Positions 1 to 8,808 are shown, counted from the first letter of the stretch. The stretch: 36,844 nt of DNA from Verrucomicrobiota bacterium (GCA_003217965.1 QHNB01000224.1:1-36844); one strand, 5' to 3'. Numbers and translations are program-made. Notes: generated by a model from the letters alone, not told the origin.

Positions 1-932
1 CCCGACGGAATTAGGAACATCTGACCACCGACCGAATTCACATAATTACTGAATCGACGACGCTCCTCATCGGGAGAAACCCTCGGTTTAGGTGTGATAA
101 TTGGGGGCACTTCTTCGATTGCTTTTGCAACCGGCTTGTCCGGTGGATCAGGAGCCACGGAAAGAGACTTCTGCGTGACGGTGCGCGCTTTCTCAGTTTG
201 ACGTCTGTCGATCTCTTCCAAGTAGGCATCGACCATGTCTTCGGCTTCTCCTGGATCGAGGCCGGAGTTCTCCGCCACATTAATAAAGGCATCCCGCTGA
301 TCGTCGGTCATCGTGTCGCGGTCGAGCCCGCTTAGTCCCAGCATTCGCATGAACTCAGCTTTCGGATCGGCCGCGCCCGCACCGTTTAACTCATGGGTAC
401 CGGCGGTTGGCTCCGAGGCCACAGTCGCGCGGCTGGCACCAGAATTTTTCAACTCGTCTTCAATCAGCTTACACATCTGCTCCTCGTCCAGACCATGATC
501 GGCACCGAACCGGAGCAATGTCTTTTCTTCGTCCGCGGTTAGAAGTCCATCGGCGAGGGAGAAAGCCAGAAACTTGTGAAATTCCGCGATGGCCGCTTCC
601 TGCGCCTGAGCAGCCAATTCCTCGTCCACCCGCTTACGCCGCTCTGGATCGAGCAACTCGACGCGGGCCTCAGTTAGATAACGCGAGGATTCATCCAATC
701 CCAAACGCAATAACTGCGCCAACGGATTGCTCGGCTGATTTTTTAGGGGCAGCTTTTTCTGCCACCAGCGCAACAGCTCGCGGCAGTGTTCCTCGATTAA
801 TTCGTTGCTGGGATTTTGGCGCGGATCAAGACAGAGCCGCTCGTAGGGATTGGTCGATTTGTATCGATTCCAGCCGTCCCACTTTTTCGGATCGTCCGGA
901 AGAGGAATCGGAAAAAGGGCATCCCATTTCAT
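1..932 (-). CDS. Multidomain protein, truncated at window edge: J-like domain without HPD, two TerB-like helical units, start of a probable FGE-sulfatase (SUMF1-like) domain
   Basis: Manual translation from complement of 932 is open to base 1: MKWDALFPIPLPDDPKKWDGWNRYKSTNPYERLCLDPRQNPSNELIEEHCRELLRWWQ...LLDPERRKRVDEE...EFHKFLAFSLADGLLTADEEKTLLRFGADHGLDEEQMCKLIEDEL...RRFSNYVNSVGGQMFLIPSG. Absent from the ORF track because it has no stop in the window. Starts 3 nt after the Hsp70 stop. Confidence 0.8.
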   Translation of the reverse strand, partial: MKWDALFPIPLPDDPKKWDGWNRYKSTNPYERLCLDPRQNPSNELIEEHCRELLRWWQKKLPLKNQPSNPLAQLLRLGLDESSRYLTEARVELLDPERRKRVDEELAAQAQEAAIAEFHKFLAFSLADGLLTADEEKTLLRFGADHGLDEEQMCKLIEDELKNSGASRATVASEPTAGTHELNGAGAADPKAEFMRMLGLSGLDRDTMTDDQRDAFINVAENSGLDPGEAEDMVDAYLEEIDRRQTEKARTVTQKSLSVAPDPPDKPVAKAIEEVPPIITPKPRVSPDEERRRFSNYVNSVGGQMFLIPS

Positions 933-935
933 CAA

Positions 936-2498
936 TTACGCCACGCGAAGAGAGCCCAAATTGGCGGCGGCTTGCGCGACCTCGCCCGGTCCTAGTCCGG
1001 TATTTCGTTCAATCGAAACCTTCGCCCGATTACCGGCGGCTTCGACTGAAACTTCCAAGACCTGGTTCGCGTTATATTCGTAAGTCAATTCGACCGGCGA
1101 GCCTTTTGGTAAAAACGAAGGCAGTTCCACATCACAAATGCCCAGGGGCGTGCACTCTCCCGGCAACGTGCTCTCACCTTCCACCACGCGCACAACCGCC
1201 CGCTGCATGTTCGCCATCGCAGTCCCAAAGGAGTTTTTTGCAGTCGCCGGGATCGCTGTCATCTTGCGAATCATGGGGAAGACATACTCTTCGAGTTGCG
1301 CTTCATCCCAGAGGACCACGCCCAGCGTGTGAGAGGTGATGTTCGTCACCTGAATTAAACCGCCATCACGGCCGGCAAACTGATCGCGAGTATTTTCCGG
1401 CAGCACTTTTTCACCCGAGAGGCGCTCCTCTTCCAATAATGAGAGGATCGCCTGGATCGAGGCGCCCATGGCGACGGCTTCATCTGGATTGACGTCATCG
1501 ATTACCGGCGCCTGGGTCAATTGCCCGACTAAAGCGCGCACCATTGGCATCCGGGTCATACCGCCGACCAGCAACACTTTGTCGATTTTATCCCACGTCA
1601 TGCGGGATTCCTGCATCACCATCTCGCAAATCGTTTTGCATTTCTCGACCAGGTGCTGACTGCGGCGCTCAAACTCTTCCCGGGTGATCTCAAGCTTCAC
1701 ACTTTTGCCCGAATGATGATGAATCACTGCGGTTTGGGGGCGGCTCGATAACTGGATTTTGGCTGAAAGAGCACGCGTGTGTAGTTCCTGGTAACTTTGC
1801 AGATCGAGCAGCGGATTCTCGCCATGCTGGCGGTCGAATTCTTCGGCCACAAAATTAACGATGATGTCATCCCAATCCTTGCCACCCAGGCGATGGTCGC
1901 CATTGGTCGCAAGCATATTGATATGATGTCCTTCGATTCGCATAATCGTGACATCGAAAGTTCCGCCACCGAGATCGAATACGAACACCGTCTGATCTTC
2001 TTCCAGCTTATCCAGGCCATAAGCGAGCGCAGCCGCCGTGGGCTCATTGATAATTTGTAGAACGTTAAAGCCGGCGAGTTGGCCTGCCGTGATGGTGGCG
2101 GTCCGCTCAGCGTCATTGAAATATGCCGGCACTGTGATTACGGCATCGGTAATTGGCTCCTTTAGATATTTTTCCGCATCGAGTTTGAGTTTTTTCAGAA
2201 TTAGCGCGCTCAATTCTTCCGCCGAATAAATTTTCCCGGAGAATTCGCGATGAAATTGCTCCTTCGGTTTGCCCATCTCGCGCTTTACGAAATCGACAAT
2301 TTTTTCCGGCTCGGATACGGCATTGTTCTTCGCGGTTGTGCCAACAATCACGTTGGAACCGTCGAACAAGATGACCGAGGGCGTGATTCGCTCGCTTTCG
2401 GAGTTGGGGATGATTTGTGGTTTACCGTAGGCATCGATGTGTGCGATGGCCGAGAAGGTCGTGCCCAAATCGATTCCAATTGCTTTCCGCTGATTCAT
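936..2498 (-). CDS. Hsp70/DnaK-like chaperone lacking the C-terminal alpha-helical lid
   Basis: MNQRKAIGIDLGTTFSAIAHI, FDLGGGTFDVTIMR, VLLVGGMTRMPMVR; ends ...VSIERNTGLGPGEVAQAAANLGSLRVA just after the beta substrate-binding domain. Start chosen at 2498, not the ORF-track start 2543. Confidence 0.93.
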   Translation of the reverse strand: MNQRKAIGIDLGTTFSAIAHIDAYGKPQIIPNSESERITPSVILFDGSNVIVGTTAKNNAVSEPEKIVDFVKREMGKPKEQFHREFSGKIYSAEELSALILKKLKLDAEKYLKEPITDAVITVPAYFNDAERTATITAGQLAGFNVLQIINEPTAAALAYGLDKLEEDQTVFVFDLGGGTFDVTIMRIEGHHINMLATNGDHRLGGKDWDDIIVNFVAEEFDRQHGENPLLDLQSYQELHTRALSAKIQLSSRPQTAVIHHHSGKSVKLEITREEFERRSQHLVEKCKTICEMVMQESRMTWDKIDKVLLVGGMTRMPMVRALVGQLTQAPVIDDVNPDEAVAMGASIQAILSLLEEERLSGEKVLPENTRDQFAGRDGGLIQVTNITSHTLGVVLWDEAQLEEYVFPMIRKMTAIPATAKNSFGTAMANMQRAVVRVVEGESTLPGECTPLGICDVELPSFLPKGSPVELTYEYNANQVLEVSVEAAGNRAKVSIERNTGLGPGEVAQAAANLGSLRVA

Positions 2499-2643
2499 TG
2501 TTGGAGAATTGACGGGCACACGGCGCCCGCATTTTGCGTGCAACTTTCGTGCCGCCTGGCAAACCGATTTCTCCTTTGGCGTCAGGGATTATCGACTGAT
2601 CAAGCGCCACGCTCAGTCGCTCGAAGCGTCTGTGGCTTTGTCG

Positions 2644-3327
2644 TTACTGATAGCGCTTGGCGATCACTTCTTCCGGTCGCAGGACATTGCCTCGCCAGAT
2701 GAAACCGCGTTTTACTCGCATCACGATCCGCCCGTCGTCTTCGGAAAACTCTGCCGGTTCAAAACTAACAACGCGGTGGGTGGCCAAATCGACGAATTCT
2801 TTCGGCTCGATCTCCGTTACCTCCAGCCGGTGCAAAATCTCCAACAAGGCGTGGATTGCGTTCTCCAAATTGCCGCGCCATTGGGACAATCGATCAGTTT
2901 TCTCGCCGCGCGCGGGCGCACTTTTGAGCTGATCGGAAAGGGCGCTCAAATCATCAAATAGAATGATCAGGTCACGCACAAATGGTTTGTGGAGCGATTC
3001 GTGCAGAAAATTATCGCGATATTTCAACAGTTCGTCGTGCAAGGAATCGAATAGTCGCTGATTGACCGATTCACTTGTCCGAATGGCCTGAAGATGCTCT
3101 TCGATCTTCTGAAACTGCGCCGCCGTCTCCGCCGCCCGCGCCGGTAAAGTGTTGTTCGCAATATTTTCGATTCGGCGCGTCAGCACCGATTCGAGACTTT
3201 GCACGGTCGCATTAAGCAAGTGAAATTCTCGCATCAACGCCGCCAGTTCCTGACTGCTGCGCGGCTGATCTCGGCCCGCTGCCGCGGCGCTTAGTTCTCG
3301 CATGGTGGCGGTGAAATCGTCGGGCAT
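2644..3327 (-). CDS. GrpE-like nucleotide exchange factor
   Basis: Long N-terminal helix, LLKYRDNFLHESLHKPFVRDLIILFDDL, C-terminal GFIWRGNVLRPEEVIAKRYQ resembling the GrpE beta domain; adjacent to Hsp70. Confidence 0.7.
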   Translation of the reverse strand: MPDDFTATMRELSAAAAGRDQPRSSQELAALMREFHLLNATVQSLESVLTRRIENIANNTLPARAAETAAQFQKIEEHLQAIRTSESVNQRLFDSLHDELLKYRDNFLHESLHKPFVRDLIILFDDLSALSDQLKSAPARGEKTDRLSQWRGNLENAIHALLEILHRLEVTEIEPKEFVDLATHRVVSFEPAEFSEDDGRIVMRVKRGFIWRGNVLRPEEVIAKRYQ

Positions 3328-3330
3328 AAG

Positions 3331-4725
3331 CTAACTCCCGAAAAATTGCCGAATCGCACTGACCAGTCCCGGGATGTCATGCTGCTTCGCTTCCACATCC
3401 ACGGTCAGACCTCGTTCCCGGGCTGTGGCCGAAGTAATCGGGCCGATGCTGGCAACCTTCATCCCTGCCGGCCAGGGGAGTTTCAGATCGAGGAAATTCT
3501 CTACCGTTGACGAACTGGTGAAGGTGATCAGATCTGCTCCTTCTTCAACGAAGCGGCGACGCGCACCGGTCACGTCAGCCGTTTCCGGAACAGTTCGATA
3601 AGCAAACGCTTCATCCACAATAGCTCCCATTCCCGCCAGGCCCTTGGGGAGCAAGTCCCGCGCCCTCTCTGCCCTCGCAATCAGCACCTTAAGATTTTCG
3701 ATTTCTCCCAACTTCTCGAATTCGCGCAAGATGGCTTCGGCCACAAATTCCTCGGGCTGTATATCCACATACAGATGAAAATCCTTTACCCGTTGTGCCG
3801 TCGCCGGTCCGATCGCCGCGATCTTGGCGCCGCCGATTTCACGCGCGTCATCGTAGAGCTTAAAAAAGATTTCGAAGAAAGCCTCCACACCGTTCGGGCT
3901 GGTGAAGACGATCCAGTCATACGAATGCGCGTCTTGCACTAACTCTCCGAATTCACGCAAGTTCGTGGGCGGCGCGATTCGAATCGTTGGCAATTCGATG
4001 ACGCCCGCGCCAAGGGTCCGCAATTCCGAGCTCAACGCCCCCGCTTGCCGGCGCGTTCGTGTCACAACAATTCGTTTTCCAAAGAGGGGCCGATCTTCGA
4101 ACCAGGTCAGCTCGTTCCGTAACGAAACGACGTCGCCAAAAATCGCAATTGCCGGAGCTTCAAATCCGCTCGCTCGTACCCGCTCTGCGATGTTTGCCAA
4201 AGTGCCGACGATCGTCTTCTGCCGAGCGGTCGTCCCCCAGCGCACTAAGGCCACCGGCAAATCCGAGCGACTGCCCCGAGCCAGCATTTCGTGCGTGATC
4301 GCGTCCAATCGCTCTACGCCCATGAGCATCACCTGGGTACCGCCAAGTTTAATGAGAGCATCGTAGTCGATCGCGTTTTCCGTTTTCGTTACATCTTCGT
4401 GACCAGTAAAAAACGTGACGTGCGAGTTTTGTTCGCGATTTGTTACTGGAATGCCGGCATAAGCCGCGGCGGCAATCGCCGACGTAATTCCCGGTACAAT
4501 CTCGAATTGAATTCCGGCCGCTGTCAGCGCCTTGGCTTCTTCCGCGCCGCGTCCGAATACAAAGGGATCACCGCCTTTCAACCGGACAACGGCTTTTCCC
4601 TGTCGGGCCTTTTCCACCAGCAGCGCATTGATCTGCTCGACCAATTGTTTTGCTCGCAACGTCACCAGCCCGAGATCGCCCGGACCGGCGCCCACGAGGA
4701 AACACTTCCCAGGTTTAGCCGGCAT
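3331..4725 (-). CDS. Uroporphyrinogen-III C-methyltransferase / uroporphyrinogen-III synthase fusion (CobA-HemD), SUMT half with internal deletion
   Basis: GKCFLVGAGPGDLGLVTLRAK, VVRLKGGDPFVFGRGAEEAKAL, FEIVPGITSAIAAAAYAGIPVTNR, then HemD-like GKRIVVTRTRRQAGALSSELRTLGAGVIELPTIRI...DWIVFTSPNGVEAFF. Confidence 0.9.
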   Translation of the reverse strand: MPAKPGKCFLVGAGPGDLGLVTLRAKQLVEQINALLVEKARQGKAVVRLKGGDPFVFGRGAEEAKALTAAGIQFEIVPGITSAIAAAAYAGIPVTNREQNSHVTFFTGHEDVTKTENAIDYDALIKLGGTQVMLMGVERLDAITHEMLARGSRSDLPVALVRWGTTARQKTIVGTLANIAERVRASGFEAPAIAIFGDVVSLRNELTWFEDRPLFGKRIVVTRTRRQAGALSSELRTLGAGVIELPTIRIAPPTNLREFGELVQDAHSYDWIVFTSPNGVEAFFEIFFKLYDDAREIGGAKIAAIGPATAQRVKDFHLYVDIQPEEFVAEAILREFEKLGEIENLKVLIARAERARDLLPKGLAGMGAIVDEAFAYRTVPETADVTGARRRFVEEGADLITFTSSSTVENFLDLKLPWPAGMKVASIGPITSATARERGLTVDVEAKQHDIPGLVSAIRQFFGS

Positions 4726-5644
4726 CGATTTGCGAGAAAACTTCCGCCGCAACTCTCGCTGGATCGGTCCCAGAAGCGAACGCCATTTTGGGCTCAGCTT
4801 GTTCAGTGAAGAGTTGGGCGGATAATTTGATTTGGCCGTTCACCGACAGCGCAAGCGCACCCACCGGCAAATCGCAATCGCCTTGAAGCAATCGCAAGAA
4901 TTCGCGCTCGGCCCGCAAACAAAAATGCGTCGGCGCGTGATCGACTGCCGATGCTATAGCGGTGCTTTCAGCCCGAGTCTGCAGCGCGATTATGCCCTGC
5001 CCTCCAGATGGAACAAATTGCTGCGGCGACAATAGTTCGGCAAAAAATTCTTGGCCTTCGAATTCGAAACTTGGCGCAGAGAAGGAAAGCCGTTCCAGTC
5101 CGGCGCGCGCGAGAATGATCGCGTCCCAATCACTGGCGACGAATTTGCGCAATCGCGTTGGCACATTTCCGCGAAGATCGACAAATCTCACATCGGACCT
5201 GCGCCAGCGCGCTTGCCGCCGGCGTCGCACGCTACTCGTAGCGATAGTGGCGGATGGCGGAAGCGATTCCAGCCGCATTGGAGATTTAGTAATCAACAAG
5301 TCTTCCACTGGCCCGCGGGGAAGGACGGCCGCAATTGCTGAACCGGGCCGTAGTTCGCTCGGCAAATCCTTCGCGCTATGCACCGCGAGATCAACGCGGC
5401 GTTCCATGAGTGCTCTCTCCAATTCGGATGTAAACAGGCCTTTGCGCCCGGCACGCCGATCTCTCGAGAAAATCGATTCATCGCCTTCGGTTCGGATGAT
5501 CTCGATCTTGACTGCCATCCCCGCAGCCGCGCGCAAAGCTTCCGCCGCTAGGCCTGCCTGGATCAGCGCGAGCGTACTTCCGCGTGTCCCGAGAACGACG
5601 ACGTGTTGTCGCAGGACGTCAGCAGCAGAACCTTCAGCGCTCAC
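4715..5644 (-). CDS. hemC: Porphobilinogen deaminase (hydroxymethylbilane synthase)
   Basis: GTRGSTLALIQA, KGLFTSELERALMERRVDLAVHSAKDLP, cofactor Cys region LLQGDCDLPVGALA. Confidence 0.95.
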   Translation of the reverse strand: MSAEGSAADVLRQHVVVLGTRGSTLALIQAGLAAEALRAAAGMAVKIEIIRTEGDESIFSRDRRAGRKGLFTSELERALMERRVDLAVHSAKDLPSELRPGSAIAAVLPRGPVEDLLITKSPMRLESLPPSATIATSSVRRRRQARWRRSDVRFVDLRGNVPTRLRKFVASDWDAIILARAGLERLSFSAPSFEFEGQEFFAELLSPQQFVPSGGQGIIALQTRAESTAIASAVDHAPTHFCLRAEREFLRLLQGDCDLPVGALALSVNGQIKLSAQLFTEQAEPKMAFASGTDPARVAAEVFSQIDAG

Positions 5645-5674
5645 ACCGGCCGCTACAGCGCTTTTCCGCTGGGA

Positions 5675-6757
5675 TCAAGATGCCTGTGATTCCGAAGGGC
5701 GAAGAGCCGGTGCGACCGCGCCCGTTCCCGAACGTTGTGTCGTGAAATCATCGCCCAGAGATTTTGCAATTTGCTCCCAAAATCCGGTGACATGGTGAGC
5801 GATGATCTCCTCTGCCGCGGCGAATTGCTGTCGCCTCAGTTCCATCCTTTCCTTCGCGATCGATTGAAGCGAATCAATATCATAAAGGTAAACACCATCC
5901 AAGTCATTCAGCGCTGGCGCCGCATTTCGCGGCACAGCGATATCAATAACGAAGAGGGGGCAATCGGGGCGCTCCCGCAACATCGGTTCTATCAATGCTG
6001 GCGTGAGCAGTTGCGTTTCGGAGGATGTCGATGAAATGAGAATATCGACCTCGCGGCACTGATCCAGCCAGAGAGCGAACGGAACTGCAATACCGTCGAG
6101 GGCCCGCGCGAGTTCTTCCGCGCGTTGCGGCGAGCGATTGCTTACCCACAAGTCCGAAACTCCGCGTGCGCTCAAGGCCCGCAACGTTTTTTCACTCGTC
6201 TCGCCCGCTCCCAGCACGAGCACTTTGCGTCCTCGCAAATCCCCGAAGATCTTTTCCGCCAGGTCAACCGCCACGGAACCGACTGAGACCGAGCCACGAG
6301 TAATCTCGGTCGCTGTCCGGACTTGCTTTGCGACACGAAAACCACGTTGGCAGAGCCGGTGCAAAACCGGACCTGTATCTCTGCGTGCCCGCGCCATTTC
6401 ATAGGCGCGCTTTGTTTGCCCCAGGATCTCGGTCTCGCCAACGACCATGGAATCGAGTCCGGATGTGACTCGGAAAAAATGACGTGCGCAGTCGGGATCT
6501 TCATACCGGTAAAACGACCGCAGCTCGGCCTCGGTGGTCAATTCTCCATTCACCCGCAGGCAGTCGGCGACGTCCCAGGTCTGGAGGTCATGTTCGGCGC
6601 AGCAATAAATTTCGACACGATTACAGGTCGTCAGCAGCACCAGTTCGCGGCAGCCTCGTTCATGTAACATCGCTTCGCTCCGCGAATGCCCAGCGAATCG
6701 CTCGCGCGTTTCGATTTGCGCCGTGTGATGACTAAGCCCGATGCAGAAAAGTTTCAT
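5675..6757 (-). CDS. hemA: Glutamyl-tRNA reductase
   Basis: MKLFCIGLSHHTAQIETRERF, LLTTCNRVEIYC, SGLDSMVVGETEILGQTKRAYE, VLVLGAGETSEKTLRAL. Confidence 0.97.
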   Translation of the reverse strand: MKLFCIGLSHHTAQIETRERFAGHSRSEAMLHERGCRELVLLTTCNRVEIYCCAEHDLQTWDVADCLRVNGELTTEAELRSFYRYEDPDCARHFFRVTSGLDSMVVGETEILGQTKRAYEMARARRDTGPVLHRLCQRGFRVAKQVRTATEITRGSVSVGSVAVDLAEKIFGDLRGRKVLVLGAGETSEKTLRALSARGVSDLWVSNRSPQRAEELARALDGIAVPFALWLDQCREVDILISSTSSETQLLTPALIEPMLRERPDCPLFVIDIAVPRNAAPALNDLDGVYLYDIDSLQSIAKERMELRRQQFAAAEEIIAHHVTGFWEQIAKSLGDDFTTQRSGTGAVAPALRPSESQAS

Positions 6758-7539
6758 GCGTGGTGGCCGACGAATTCAATGCTCCACAACAGCGAAAGCG
6801 CCGCCGCAAACGCCCCCACACAGAGGGCAGCGACGCGCCGCGGAGTAAATGAGCGAAGGTAGCGGCCCTGCAAGATTGCCCCGTACAAAACCCAAATCGC
6901 GACCGCCAACACGACTTTTTTCCACGGGACGGGCTCGCCCGTGAAAAATCCGCTGATCAAGCCTGCCGTATAAAGGGCGAAGCCAAGCCAGAGCAGCCGT
7001 GTTATAGCCGAAAACAGGGTCGGGAGCGGCGGCAGATGATAAAAAATCGATCGTAACTCGTGCGTTTTCAGCTGTCGCTCTTGAACGAGATACATTGCCC
7101 CTGCCACACACGCGAGGGCAAAGACCCCGTAGGCGATAATTGAAATAGAGGCATGAAACTCGAGCAACGCGTTCGGCATGACTTGTATCGCATGGGGCGT
7201 ATCAATCGGCGCGAGAAGCGCGAACAATTGAACCAGAAGAACAAGGGGCGCAGTAAAAACGCCCATTAGCGAAAGGCGATAGGCTGGGCCGACCAGCATG
7301 TAGATCAGGGCGATCGACCATGCCAAGAAAATAAGGACTTCAAACAAGTTGGTGATCGGACACCGGCCGACAGCATGGCCTCGCATCGATAAGAACATCG
7401 TTTGCAGGGCAAAGCCGAGAGCGATCATGACAAAGCTGAACGGACTCCTGCGAAAGACGCGTGCGCGCAAAGCAATGACACTCCGCACAACAGCGGCGAA
7501 AAAGAAGATTGTCGAGAGAATCAAAAGGCGCCGATCCAC
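6754..7539 (-). CDS. Cytochrome c assembly protein, CcsA/HemX family
   Basis: Polytopic membrane protein with VGRCPITNLFEVLIFLAW and EFHASISIIAYGVFALACVAGAMYLVQERQLK; 4-bp overlap with hemA. Confidence 0.9.
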   Translation of the reverse strand: MDRRLLILSTIFFFAAVVRSVIALRARVFRRSPFSFVMIALGFALQTMFLSMRGHAVGRCPITNLFEVLIFLAWSIALIYMLVGPAYRLSLMGVFTAPLVLLVQLFALLAPIDTPHAIQVMPNALLEFHASISIIAYGVFALACVAGAMYLVQERQLKTHELRSIFYHLPPLPTLFSAITRLLWLGFALYTAGLISGFFTGEPVPWKKVVLAVAIWVLYGAILQGRYLRSFTPRRVAALCVGAFAAALSLLWSIEFVGHHA

Positions 7540-7624
7540 AGTGGCAGCAGCTTAAGAGCGCACATTTTCATACGCAACCAAGCGTAATTGACCTTTGACC
7601 GCGAGCCGCTAGCATCGGCGCCCG

Positions 7625-8155
7625 ATGGCAGAGGATGTCATAGCAAGGTTGCGCAAAGCAGTCCGCGATGTCCCTGATTTTCCGAAAAAAGGAATCGTTT
7701 TCAAAGACATCACCCCAGTTCTTAATGACGGAGCACTGTTTCGCTCGTCCATCGATATTTTCATCGATCACTGTCGCGGCAAACAGATCGATAAGATCGT
7801 CGGGATCGACGCGCGAGGGTTTCTCTTTGCTTCGGCTGTCGCCTATCAACTGGGAGTCGGGTTCGTCCCGCTGCGCAAGAAAGGTCGTCTCCCCTATAAG
7901 ACGGAAAGCGCCAAATACTCGCTTGAGTATGGCGAAGCGGAAATGGAATTACACATCGATGCGATCAAGCGCGGCGAAAAAATCGTTCTCATCGATGACT
8001 TACTCGCCACCGGTGGGACATCGGCATCGGCCGCAACGTTAATCGCAAAAGTTGGCGGCGATTTGATCGAGGCGATTTTTTTGATCGAGCTCGAATTTCT
8101 GCACGGTCGCGAAAAACTGGTGCCTACGCCGGTAACGGCGTTTCTAAAGTATTGA
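7625..8155 (+). CDS. apt: Adenine phosphoribosyltransferase
   Basis: VRDVPDFPKKGIVFKDITPVLND, GIDARGFLFASAVAYQL, KIVLIDDLLATGGTSAS (PRPP motif). Confidence 0.97.
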   Translation: MAEDVIARLRKAVRDVPDFPKKGIVFKDITPVLNDGALFRSSIDIFIDHCRGKQIDKIVGIDARGFLFASAVAYQLGVGFVPLRKKGRLPYKTESAKYSLEYGEAEMELHIDAIKRGEKIVLIDDLLATGGTSASAATLIAKVGGDLIEAIFLIELEFLHGREKLVPTPVTAFLKY

Positions 8156-8205
8156 GTTGATGGTTAGCCCGAACGGGGCATGAAATTGGCATCACATCCG
8201 GCGGC

Positions 8206-8253
8206 TAAAGCTGCATTTTTCCAGCCACTCCTTCCTCAGAAGAGGAGGTCAGG
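8206..8253. terminator. Possible weak hairpin between convergent apt and DUF6572-like genes
   Basis: TCCTC-AGAA-GAGGA short stem-loop in the convergent intergenic region; no strong T-tract. Confidence 0.25.
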
Positions 8254-8282
8254 ATAGCTTATCTTCCCTGCAATTTCGCCGA

Positions 8283-8669
8283 TCATGAATGACATCCGCA
8301 GCTTTCACCGCAACTGGCTTGGGCCCGAACGACAACTTCGACCTTGATCTCCTGCAACTCGAGCTGGTCGTGAATCGCCTGTAATAGCGCTAATGCCGGT
8401 TCTGTCGGCATTTGGTCGCAACGCAGTTCGATCCGTGTTTTCTTTCCCGCCAGCTCCGGATGTGCGCTCGTCATCTCGCCATCGAGAATGAAGGAAGCAT
8501 AGGCATTAAATTTCTCCTGAAGTTGATGCAGCTGTTCGTCACCGCCATCCCACGGCCGCGATTCATTCATTACCAGCAGCACCTCATCGTGCGCAGAATC
8601 AAATCCAAGAAGATCGATCACGGCTGGATTGACAAGACCGGCTAGGACTGAAGGGCCCTCACTACTCAT
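8283..8669 (-). CDS. DUF6572-like protein with Cys-rich C-terminus
   Basis: VIDLLGFDSAHDEVLLVMNESRPWDGGDEQLHQLQEKFNAYASFILDGEM; C-terminus SCGESCGCHS. Confidence 0.75.
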   Translation of the reverse strand: MSSEGPSVLAGLVNPAVIDLLGFDSAHDEVLLVMNESRPWDGGDEQLHQLQEKFNAYASFILDGEMTSAHPELAGKKTRIELRCDQMPTEPALALLQAIHDQLELQEIKVEVVVRAQASCGESCGCHS

Positions 8670-8725
8670 AAAAGTACTTTTGTTATACGACGATTAACAC
8701 TTGCACTATGACAGATTACTTCTGT

Positions 8726-8808
8726 GATTCCGAGCGCAGCCGAGGAATCTCTCGCTATTTTCTCCTCAGAATAGCTAGAGATGTCTCGGCTTCCCTCGAC
8801 ATGACAAA
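8726..8808. repeat. Copy A of an imperfect-inverted-repeat element (TGTCATTCCGAGCG...CCGAGGAATCTCTC / GAGATGTCTCG...CTCGACATGACA)
   Basis: tgattccgagcgcagccgaggaatctctcgcta ... tagctagagatgtctcggcttccctcgacatgaca; arms are imperfect reverse complements and match copy B at 25195-25298. Confidence 0.85.

Noticed and set aside
407-1339. 310-aa plus-strand ORF opposite the Hsp70 and J-like genes
   Set aside because: Low-complexity R/P/S-rich shadow translation antisense to two well-supported genes; no domain pattern.
4962-5798. 278-aa plus-strand ORF opposite hemC/hemA
   Set aside because: Antisense shadow of confident hemC; composition typical of spurious ORFs in GC-rich DNA.
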